The notes under the pieces are model-generated. The model was not told where the DNA came from and made no database searches. It was given only the letters and a program-made list of their open reading frames with translations. The position numbers and the translations under genes are program-made. From SFWF01 sp045587065 (GTDB lineage: Bacteria > Bacillota > Clostridia > Oscillospirales > Acutalibacteraceae): 7,331 nt of DNA. The stretch spans positions 1 to 7,331 of the forward strand of contig JAZNBQ010000138.1 of NCBI GenBank assembly GCA_045587065.1. Reading direction: 5' to 3'. Within the stretch, counting starts at the first letter, position 1, and each line of letters starts with the position of its first letter. Of this stretch, positions 1 through 5,388 are shown one piece after another.

Positions 1-1
1 C

Positions 2-706
2 TTTGAAAAGGAAGATTGGCTAAACCAAACAAAAGAGGCTGTAAAAATCTTTGAAGCAAACGGTCTTAGAGTCCATCAAATTCATGCTCCAAGTAATCAC
101 CGTTATGGAGATTATGATAAAACCTATAAATTATATATGGATAGATGCGCAGAATCAATGTCAATATTAGGCGCTAAATATATGGTTATTCACGGAGATG
201 AGCTTGATTTCTTTAAATCAGAATATTCTTCTCAGGCAGCTCTTGAATATAATCATAATCTATTTTTACCTTATGTAGAGCACGGAAAGAAAAACGGTTA
301 TAAAGCCGCTTTTGAGAACCTTTTTGCATATAACGGCAAAAATCGTTTTAGTTGTGATGCAAACGATTTAATGAACCTTATTAACTCTTTCGAAAAGGGT
401 AGCGTTGCTTGTTGTTGGGATACAGGACATGGTAATATAGCTTTTGGAGAAAAGGCACCCGAAGTTATTAGGGAGTTTGGCTCACTAATCGAATGTACTC
501 ATTTTCATGATAATACCGGAGCAGATTCCCATCAAATGCCAATGACAGGTGCAATAGATTGGAAAAAGACTATGGATGCCTTTAAAGATATTGGGTATGA
601 CGGAGTTACAAGTATTGAATATAATTATGCCAGAATGCCTGCAGATTTGATTCAGGATCTATTTGATATTACCTACAAATATGCTAATCGTCTTTGGACA
701 CTTTAA
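2..706 (+). CDS. Sugar phosphate isomerase/epimerase-like TIM-barrel protein (5' truncated by window edge)
   Basis: The frame is open from base 2 and ends at TAA 704-706, so the window holds the last 234 residues; the true start lies upstream. The ATG at 137 is internal: the 45 codons before it continue the fold, including an 'HQIHAP' strand. The pattern matches the xylose-isomerase-like/AP-endonuclease-2 family (IolE and sugar phosphate isomerase/epimerase type). Numbered from base 2, plausible divalent-metal ligands are Glu105 ('AFENLF'), Asp140 ('WDTGHGN'), His167 ('CTHFHDN') and Glu206 ('SIEYNY'). This Glu-Asp-His-Glu order is typical of the family. The protein is probably cytosolic and metal-dependent, acting on a sugar, inositol or related polyol. 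The substrate cannot be told from sequence, and no sugar-catabolic neighbour is visible. A terminator follows 11 bases after the stop. The family call is firm; the exact reaction is unknown. Confidence 0.85.
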   Translation, partial: FEKEDWLNQTKEAVKIFEANGLRVHQIHAPSNHRYGDYDKTYKLYMDRCAESMSILGAKYMVIHGDELDFFKSEYSSQAALEYNHNLFLPYVEHGKKNGYKAAFENLFAYNGKNRFSCDANDLMNLINSFEKGSVACCWDTGHGNIAFGEKAPEVIREFGSLIECTHFHDNTGADSHQMPMTGAIDWKKTMDAFKDIGYDGVTSIEYNYARMPADLIQDLFDITYKYANRLWTL

Positions 707-717
707 AAGATAAATTA

Positions 718-747
718 AAACTGTTTACGTTTGTAAACAGTTTTTTT
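718..747 (+). terminator. Rho-independent terminator after the isomerase-like gene
   Basis: CTGTTTAC at 721-728 and GTAAACAG at 733-740 form a perfect 8-bp stem around the loop GTTT. The A run at 718-720 pairs with the first Ts, giving 11 bp, and seven Ts follow at 741-747. This is a textbook intrinsic terminator. It is unusual in ending one base before the AGGAG ribosome-binding site of the next gene, leaving no room for a promoter between them. Confidence 0.9.
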
Positions 748-752
748 AGGAG
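748..752 (+). promoter_or_regulatory. Ribosome-binding site of the ThrE_1 gene, abutting a terminator
   Basis: AGGAG lies six bases before the ATG at 759 and directly after the terminator's T run. Any transcript carrying this site must either read through the hairpin or start within it. The nearby hairpin could therefore influence access to the site. Confidence 0.8.
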
Positions 753-758
753 CTTCTT

Positions 759-1511
759 ATGTTAAAATTATTAAAATGTGCTATGGATGTAGGAGAAGAA
801 ATGCTTTTATCCGGCGCAGAAATTTATAGGGTTGAGGAAAGCATTAATCGAATGTGCTATGCCTTTGGCGCAAAAAGGGTAGACGTATTTATTATAACCT
901 CCAGTATGATTGTAACAGTATACACAGCAGACGGAAATACGTTTACACAAACCAGAAGAATTAAATCATCAAAGTTTAATGTTGAAAAATTACATAGACT
1001 AAATGATTTATCAAGAGAAATCTGTGCCAAAAAACTATCTGCAGAAGAGATAGAGCAAAAATTAAAACATGCAGTTAATTGCAAACAGTTTTCCCCCTTG
1101 CTTGAGTTTGTCAGTAGTGCAGTTATTGCAGGTGCATTTACATTATTCTTCGGTGGAAATTTTGTAGAAACTGTTGTTTCTTTCATTGTTGCCGCAATAG
1201 TTTGGCTTTGTATTTTCTTTGCAGAAAAAATTGTTTCCAACAGAATATTTAGTAAATTCTATGCTTCTGCCATAGCCACTTTGTTAGCCTTTCTAGCCTG
1301 TAAAATAGGTTGGATTCCAAGTATCGACAAGGTTATTATCGGAAATATAATGACTCTCATTCCGGGCATAGGACTTACAAATGCTATACGAGACCTGTTT
1401 TCAGGGGACAGTATTGCCGGACTCTTGCGTCTGATTGATGCAGTCCTTACGGCACTTGCCATTGCTGCAGGTTATTATATGGTTGCAATTTTAGGAGGAT
1501 TTTTAGTATGA
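759..1511 (+). CDS. ThrE_1/YjjP-type exporter subunit (threonine/serine exporter family, N-terminal half)
   Basis: This 250-residue protein is the N-terminal half of a split ThrE-type exporter (DUF1212/YjjP group). Residues 1-110 are soluble and carry the diagnostic 'SGAEIYRVEESINRMCYAFG' (18-37). Five hydrophobic segments follow, near 114-132, 136-157, 166-184, 190-204 and 220-248. The conserved 'IPGIGLTNAIRDLFSGD' lies at 201-217. In Corynebacterium one fused ThrE exports threonine and serine; in E. coli the two-gene version YjjP/YjjB has been linked to succinate export. The substrate here could be an amino acid or a dicarboxylate. The start is supported by AGGAG at 748-752. Its stop overlaps the start of the second subunit (ATGA, 1508-1511), which implies translational coupling and equal output of the two partners. 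The family call is strong; the substrate is inferred. Confidence 0.92.
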   Translation: MLKLLKCAMDVGEEMLLSGAEIYRVEESINRMCYAFGAKRVDVFIITSSMIVTVYTADGNTFTQTRRIKSSKFNVEKLHRLNDLSREICAKKLSAEEIEQKLKHAVNCKQFSPLLEFVSSAVIAGAFTLFFGGNFVETVVSFIVAAIVWLCIFFAEKIVSNRIFSKFYASAIATLLAFLACKIGWIPSIDKVIIGNIMTLIPGIGLTNAIRDLFSGDSIAGLLRLIDAVLTALAIAAGYYMVAILGGFLV

Positions 1512-1954
1512 CGTTAACAGAAATCTTTCAAATTGTAGCGAGTTTTTTAGGCTCGTTAGGCTTTGCAGTTTTGTTTAACATTCGTGGAAAAAGGCAAATT
1601 CTGGCGGCTGTTGGCGGTATGCTTTCCTGGGCTTTCTTCATATTTTTCAATAAGGTTATCGGAAATGACGTAATTGCGTATTTTATAGTTTCATCATTAA
1701 TTTCCGTGTACGCCGAGATAATGGCCAGAATGCTTAAAACGCCTACTACTACCTTTGTTATTACATCTCTTATTCCTATGATTCCGGGTGGTTCTCTTTA
1801 TTACACAATGGTATCTGCATTTAGCGCAGAAGGCAAAGATTTTGTCCTTCGCGGCACCCATACAATGGAACTTGCCGCTGCACTTGCTCTGGGTATTGTA
1901 GTGGTAACTACCGCTATCAGAATGTTCACAAAAGCAACAAGTCGTGAAAATTAA
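1508..1954 (+). CDS. ThrE_2/YjjB-type exporter subunit (C-terminal half)
   Basis: This 148-residue, very hydrophobic protein is the partner half of the ThrE-type exporter (DUF3815/YjjB group), with the usual length for the split form. Hydrophobic segments lie near 5-24, 30-47, 55-75, 83-93 and 121-140. The family motif 'MIPGGSLYY' (91-99) mirrors the 'IPGIG' motif in the first subunit, which fits the two halves packing together in the membrane. The start overlaps the preceding stop by 4 bases. A good SD (AGGAGG, 1493-1498) sits nine bases upstream, inside the end of the first gene. It should act only together with the product of 759-1511. I see nothing odd in it. Confidence 0.92.
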   Translation: MTLTEIFQIVASFLGSLGFAVLFNIRGKRQILAAVGGMLSWAFFIFFNKVIGNDVIAYFIVSSLISVYAEIMARMLKTPTTTFVITSLIPMIPGGSLYYTMVSAFSAEGKDFVLRGTHTMELAAALALGIVVVTTAIRMFTKATSREN

Positions 1955-1996
1955 AATATTGCAAAGAAAAACAATAGAATGAAGGAGAATTGTAAA

Positions 1997-2326
1997 ATGA
2001 CAACAATTATAGCAACTGCCATTGTTGGAATAGTATTTATCATTCTCGGCGCATCAAATATGAAGGGTAATATATCTTCACTTCATTCCTATCACAGACA
2101 TAGAGTGTCTGAAGAAGACAAAATTCCATTTGGTAAAAAAGTGGGACTTGGTAACGTTATTATCGGTATTGCAGTTATTATATTTAGTTTCTTTTCTGCA
2201 ATAACCCTTTATACACATAACGAGTCTTTTACTCTTATAGGAAGTATAATTCTTATTGCAGGTATTATAGTTGGACTTGCAATATCTTTTAAAGCAATGA
2301 TAAAATATAATAAAGGTGTTTTTTAA
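1997..2326 (+). CDS. Small three-helix membrane protein, function unknown
   Basis: This 109-residue protein has three likely transmembrane segments (about 2-19, 49-72 and 79-97). A short polar loop holds 'NMKGNISSLHSYHRHRVSEE' (21-40) followed by 'DKIPFGKKVGLG'. The His/Arg-rich 'HSYHRHRV' loop resembles uncharacterised small membrane proteins that I recall from Firmicutes; I cannot assign a named family with confidence. I chose ATG 1997 over the in-frame ATG at 1979. AAGGAG at 1982-1987 lies nine bases before 1997 but inside the longer version, and the extra residues (MKENCK) are polar while the helix starts right after Met7. It lies 42 bases after the exporter pair without a visible terminator or promoter, so it is probably cotranscribed. 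No catalytic motif is visible. Confidence 0.8.
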   Translation: MTTIIATAIVGIVFIILGASNMKGNISSLHSYHRHRVSEEDKIPFGKKVGLGNVIIGIAVIIFSFFSAITLYTHNESFTLIGSIILIAGIIVGLAISFKAMIKYNKGVF

Positions 2327-2331
2327 GGGGG
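2325..2331 (+). promoter_or_regulatory. Ribosome-binding site that sets the start at 2340
   Basis: AAGGGGG ends eight bases before ATG 2340. It matches AAGGAGG with one G replacing A, which still pairs with the ribosomal RNA as G-U. It overlaps the stop codon of the upstream gene (2324-2326), suggesting reinitiation. The longer GTG start at 2316 would place this site inside the gene, so I rejected that start. Confidence 0.75.
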
Positions 2332-2339
2332 TATTCATT

Positions 2340-2681
2340 ATGGCAAAGTTGGAACGAACTTTGTATTGTGACTTTGATGAACTGCTTAATGCTATTGAGG
2401 ATGGCATATTAAATGGTAGTGTATCTGCTTCCTTGGAAGAATCCAGTGATTTTATAAACGGTGAAGCACGCTGTAGTGTTCGAGTGTTCGAAAGATATAG
2501 TTACGCCGGAGGAAACCGCGTTAGTTTAAGTGTTACGCTTTTTCAAAATGGTGATAACCCTGTTAATCTTTCTGCAATTACCGCAGGAGGAAGCCAGGCG
2601 GTGTTTTTTAAACTTAACACCTGGGGAGAAGAGGCTTTCCTGGAAACATTAAGCGAGTTGTTAAGAAGGTGGCATTTATAG
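2340..2681 (+). CDS. DUF6054-like small soluble protein
   Basis: This is a 113-residue protein with no signal peptide or membrane segment, so it is probably cytosolic. The central segment 'ARCSVRVFERYSYAGGNRVS' (43-62) and the later 'LSAITAGGSQAVFFKLNTWG' (77-96) are the kind of strongly conserved runs seen in the DUF6054 family. Its members are about this size and have no known function. The predicted layout is a short N-terminal helix (about 12-24), several beta strands, and a C-terminal helix ending 'LSELLRRWHL'. It starts 13 bases after the stop of the membrane-protein gene. It is the last gene before the terminator at 2715-2756, so it closes the exporter operon. The family name is recalled rather than searched; no catalytic residues stand out. 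Confidence 0.8.
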   Translation: MAKLERTLYCDFDELLNAIEDGILNGSVSASLEESSDFINGEARCSVRVFERYSYAGGNRVSLSVTLFQNGDNPVNLSAITAGGSQAVFFKLNTWGEEAFLETLSELLRRWHL

Positions 2682-2714
2682 GACATCTACCCACCAAAAA
2701 AGATATGGATGATG

Positions 2715-2756
2715 AAAACCTGTAATTTGTCAAAATTACGGGTTTTTGCGTTTTTT
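2715..2756 (+). terminator. Rho-independent terminator closing the exporter operon
   Basis: The arms 2715-2728 and 2733-2746 form a 14-bp stem around the loop GTCA, with one T-G wobble (2721 with 2740). Five Ts at 2743-2747 are followed after GCG by six more at 2751-2756. The strong stem and T tracts separate the exporter unit from the sigma-factor unit. Confidence 0.9.
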
Positions 2757-2760
2757 ATAA

Positions 2761-2788
2761 GGAATTTATCATAACATAGTTGTATAAA
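2761..2788 (+). promoter_or_regulatory. Possible promoter of the sigma-factor operon
   Basis: This lies in the 78-base gap between the terminator and the sigma gene. TATAAA at 2783-2788 is a fair -10 element. No good TTGACA-like -35 sits 16-18 bases upstream; instead GGAATT occupies 2761-2766 with a 16-base gap. Many ECF sigma factors recognise GGAA-type -35 elements and control their own operon, so this could be an autoregulated promoter. The match is weak in this AT-rich stretch. Confidence 0.3.
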
Positions 2789-2834
2789 TAATGAAAGGCT
2801 CAGACGAGAGCAAAAAATGTCAGGAGGAAATCCT

Positions 2835-3383
2835 ATGGACAACGGTGCTTGTAGCTACCGCCGTTTCCTTGATGGCGACGAGAATGCCTTTGACGAAATA
2901 ATGAAGGAACTGTTTGATAACCTTGTCTTCTTCATTAACCGTTACGTGCACGATATACACGCTGCCGAAGATATTGCCATTGATACCTTTTCAGATTTGG
3001 TGGTTAATAAAGGTCGGTACAACTTCAAGGTTAGCCTTAAAACTTATCTGTTTATGCTCGGCCGTAGCCGAGCTCTCAATTACATAAAGCGTAGCAAAAT
3101 TATTGATTTCGTGGAGCTTGAAAATGCAGAAAGCGCATTAAGCGATAAACTCACCTTGGAGGAAATTGTTATTTCAGACGAGAAAAAGCGTGTCATTAAT
3201 GGCGCAGTTTCAAAACTGAATGATGATATGCGTGTAGTGGTTCACTTAATTTATTTTGAAGATATGTCTTATGCCGAGGCGGCCAAAATTATGGGCAAAA
3301 AGCCAAAACAAATAGACAACCTTTTGTATCGCGCAAAGGCCGAACTTCGCATCATTCTAGGAGAGGATGGTGAGTTATTATGA
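2835..3383 (+). CDS. ECF-type sigma-70 family RNA polymerase sigma factor
   Basis: This 182-residue protein has the two-domain layout of ECF (group IV) sigma factors. Region 2 spans about 8-88, with 'AEDIAIDTFSDLVV' (44-57) matching the family's 'AEDI.QETF' motif and 'KTYLFMLGRSRALNYIKR' (69-86) matching region 2.4. An acidic linker follows. Region 4 lies at about 121-176, with the -35-binding helix-turn-helix in 'MSYAEAAKIMGKKPKQIDNL' (144-163) and 'LYRAKAEL' after it. It should direct RNA polymerase to a small regulon. ATG 2835 is chosen over ATG 2817 because AGGAGG (2822-2827) lies seven bases upstream of 2835 and inside the longer version. Its stop overlaps the next start by 4 bases (ATGA, 3380-3383), the classic sigma/anti-sigma arrangement. 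In the lines I counted its G+C was about 35-43%, against about 25% in one line of the downstream lipoprotein gene. The regulon is unknown. Confidence 0.9.
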   Translation: MDNGACSYRRFLDGDENAFDEIMKELFDNLVFFINRYVHDIHAAEDIAIDTFSDLVVNKGRYNFKVSLKTYLFMLGRSRALNYIKRSKIIDFVELENAESALSDKLTLEEIVISDEKKRVINGAVSKLNDDMRVVVHLIYFEDMSYAEAAKIMGKKPKQIDNLLYRAKAELRIILGEDGELL

Positions 3384-3943
3384 GGAGTTTTGAAGAAAGA
3401 AAAGCAGAAGTTTTTTGCAGAAGTGAAAAAAGAATAAGAATAAGAAAAAGAATGCGTAACAGTATTATTGCTTTATGTCTTCCTTTTGGTATTGCAGTTG
3501 CAATTTTTTCTGTCAAATTTCTGCCAAAGCTTATCTCTCTTAATGATATAGTAGGAGATACTGAAGTAACGGAAGAGTCATATGAGTACGAATATGCAGC
3601 AGGAATTGATTTTTGCTCACTGGAAATTTCACATACTATGGCTTCACCGGAGAGTTCTAAAAATATTACTGATAAAGCAAGTGTGGAGAATATTTATAAT
3701 ACTATTCAGTCAATCTTCCTTGTGGATGGTAATTCTAACGGAACTACTAATGCTGGAGGTTCTAACAAAACAGATGAAAACTTTTCGGTTGCAGACACTT
3801 ATATACTGACTTTTACTGCGGATGACGGATTTAAAACCGTTTATACTCTTAACGGAAATACCCTTATCTGCAAAACAAATCGACAGATAACTACAGTAAC
3901 AGATAAACAGTTGAAAAATTTAAAAAAGCTTTTAGGTTTTTAA
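3380..3943 (+). CDS. Single-pass membrane protein, candidate anti-sigma partner
   Basis: This is a 187-residue protein. Residues 1-28 form a strongly basic cytoplasmic tail (11 Lys/Arg), 29-49 a transmembrane helix, and about 50-187 an extracellular part. The outer part has an acidic linker ('EVTEESYEYEYAAG'), a Gly/Asn/Ser-rich stretch (115-130), and a beta-rich end, 'YILTFTADDGFKTVYTLNGN' (141-160), closed by a C-terminal helix. The 4-base overlap with the sigma gene and its topology suggest a sigma-factor regulator that senses something outside the cell. However, the cytoplasmic part is far shorter than usual anti-sigma domains and has one Cys (Cys13) and no HxxxCxxC zinc motif. It might instead be an accessory or sensor protein. 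A hexamer repeat (3430-3453) encodes part of the basic tail. I recognise no named family. Confidence 0.8.
   Translation: MRSFEERKAEVFCRSEKRIRIRKRMRNSIIALCLPFGIAVAIFSVKFLPKLISLNDIVGDTEVTEESYEYEYAAGIDFCSLEISHTMASPESSKNITDKASVENIYNTIQSIFLVDGNSNGTTNAGGSNKTDENFSVADTYILTFTADDGFKTVYTLNGNTLICKTNRQITTVTDKQLKNLKKLLGF
3430..3453 (+). repeat. Four tandem hexamers of AAGAAT type inside the membrane-protein gene
   Basis: The units are AAGAAT (3430-3435), AAGAAT (3436-3441), AAGAAA (3442-3447) and AAGAAT (3448-3453). They encode alternating Arg residues (18, 20, 22, 24) just before the transmembrane helix. Because the unit is six bases, a gain or loss would keep the frame and add or remove two residues. 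It may also be chance in an A-rich Arg/Lys/Ile coding stretch. Confidence 0.6.
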
Positions 3944-3953
3944 TCTAATTAAT

Positions 3954-3960
3954 AAGGGGG
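3954..3960 (+). promoter_or_regulatory. Ribosome-binding site supporting the GTG start of the lipoprotein gene
   Basis: AAGGGGG ends seven bases before GTG 3968, the same variant site as at 2325-2331. It supports GTG as the start, which in turn gives a clean lipoprotein signal sequence with a positive N-terminus. Confidence 0.8.
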
Positions 3961-3967
3961 TACTTTA

Positions 3968-5377
3968 GTGAAACGACTCATAGGGATTTTATTATCAATT
4001 ATGGTTGTGATTTCTCTTTGCTCTTGTGAAAAACTTGACTTTGATACTGCTACCATTGAAATTGGAGAAACTCATACCGATTTAGATGGTCTTAGTTTTA
4101 AGATTCAAGATGTTGTTTGGGATGAAGAAAATTTAAAACTTGAAACGCGTTGGACAAACGCAACTAATTATAGATTTATGTATGGCGAGTCCTATTTTAT
4201 CGAATATTTTAAAAAAGATAAATGGGTAAGTTGCGCTAAAAAAGATTTATATTTTACCTCAGTCGGCTATATTCTTGAACCAGGGGAAAGTGAAGATAAA
4301 ACCTATAATATAGCAAAAAGTTTTGATGTTTCTAAAGAGGGAAAATATAGACTCAGAACCTCCTGTTCTGAAGACAGCAAAAATTCTATAGAATATGCTT
4401 TGTGGGCAGAGTTTTATGTAATACCCAACGATAATATTAAAAAAACCTCTGTTGATTTTAATGCTCAATATATCAGAACAGGAAGCAAATCAAAAATTAA
4501 TCCCTACCCATTGATTTCAGTTATACAGTCCCAAAATGAGCTTAATGCCTATTATAATTCTAATAAAGAATATTTTGATTTGGAAAGAAGAACTGACGTT
4601 GCATCTGACAATACTAGGGGATTTCTTGATGTCTGTGATAAGTATGACACCGAATTTTTCAAAAATAATTCGCTTGTGTTTGTTGTCTTGGAAGAGGGAA
4701 GCGGTTCAATCCGTCATAACGTTGATAAAAGCTTTGTGGACGAAAAGGGTAAGCTTTATATCGAGATTAGTACCAAAGTTCCAGAAATCGGTACTACTGA
4801 TATGGCACAGTGGCATATTATCATAGAAACGAAAAAAGATAATATACCAAAATCTCCTGATGATATAGATGTTTATTTAGATGATGAATCAATTACCCAT
4901 ATGTTATATCACAATCAGCCTTTAGAAGAGAATGAAACCTCTGATATATTTGTACCTAAATATGCTTTTTCACTTACATGGGACGTTTACGGTATAAGCT
5001 CATACGATAGCCAGACTGGTAAACTTGTAAAAACAACCGACGCTACAAATCCTGAGGACTATATAACTACTTTGAAGTTAACTGAAAAACAATATACTAA
5101 GATATGGAAACTCATTAACAATCTTGATATAGAAGACTACCCTGACGAATATAACCCACACGGTAATGCTGTTTCAACTCCGTATATGACCTTAAAATTA
5201 AGTGTAAAAACAGATAAATTCCATAAGACCGTAACGGCAGAGGAAACAGTGTTGCTTTATCATACAGACAACGAAAAGGGTAATAAATTCCTTGCAACCT
5301 GTAAAGGCATTATTGATATTTTAACATCTACGAAAGAGTGGAAGGCGCTTCCTGAATATGAAAAGATTTATGACTAG
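3968..5377 (+). CDS. Multi-domain surface lipoprotein with bacterial Ig-like domain
   Basis: This is a 469-residue protein starting at GTG (SD at 3954-3960). 'MKRLIGILLSIMVVISLCSC' is a lipoprotein signal peptide; the lipobox LCSC puts the lipidated Cys at residue 20, so the protein should be tethered outside the membrane. Three parts follow. Residues 40-150 resemble the bacterial Ig-like domain Big_14 ('FTSVGYILEPGESED' is typical). Residues 180-305 form a segment with 'KYDTEFFKNNSLVFVVLEEG' (225-244), 'GSGSIRHNV' and 'GTTDMAQWHIIIE', a module I recall from clostridial lipoproteins without a named function. Residues 335-469 form another conserved module: 'YGISSYDSQTGKLVKTTDAT' (341-360), 'YPDEYNPHGN', and a 'STKEWKALPEYE' end. 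It sits 24 bases after the membrane-protein gene with no terminator. No enzyme motif is visible, so ligand binding or sensing is plausible but inferred. Confidence 0.85.
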   Translation: MKRLIGILLSIMVVISLCSCEKLDFDTATIEIGETHTDLDGLSFKIQDVVWDEENLKLETRWTNATNYRFMYGESYFIEYFKKDKWVSCAKKDLYFTSVGYILEPGESEDKTYNIAKSFDVSKEGKYRLRTSCSEDSKNSIEYALWAEFYVIPNDNIKKTSVDFNAQYIRTGSKSKINPYPLISVIQSQNELNAYYNSNKEYFDLERRTDVASDNTRGFLDVCDKYDTEFFKNNSLVFVVLEEGSGSIRHNVDKSFVDEKGKLYIEISTKVPEIGTTDMAQWHIIIETKKDNIPKSPDDIDVYLDDESITHMLYHNQPLEENETSDIFVPKYAFSLTWDVYGISSYDSQTGKLVKTTDATNPEDYITTLKLTEKQYTKIWKLINNLDIEDYPDEYNPHGNAVSTPYMTLKLSVKTDKFHKTVTAEETVLLYHTDNEKGNKFLATCKGIIDILTSTKEWKALPEYEKIYD

Positions 5378-5388
5378 GAGGTAGTGTA

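Noticed and set aside
663..690. Promoter for the ThrE operon inside the end of the isomerase gene (TTGATA at 663)
   Set aside because: The matching -10 position reads TAATCG, a poor fit; I could not support it.
857..1240. Minus-strand open frame of 127 codons
   Set aside because: It lies entirely inside the well-supported ThrE_1 gene, has no recognisable protein features and is a shadow of that gene.
2078..2407. Minus-strand open frame of 109 codons across two small genes
   Set aside because: It is antisense to two genes with good SD sites, and its product is low-complexity and Lys/Tyr/Ser-rich with no family resemblance.
2817..2834. Longer start of the sigma gene at ATG 2817
   Set aside because: It would place the strong AGGAGG site inside the gene, and 2817 has no SD of its own.
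4536..4826. Second plus-strand frame of 96 codons inside the lipoprotein gene
   Set aside because: It is an out-of-frame overlap with the coherent lipoprotein domains and has no SD or family signature.
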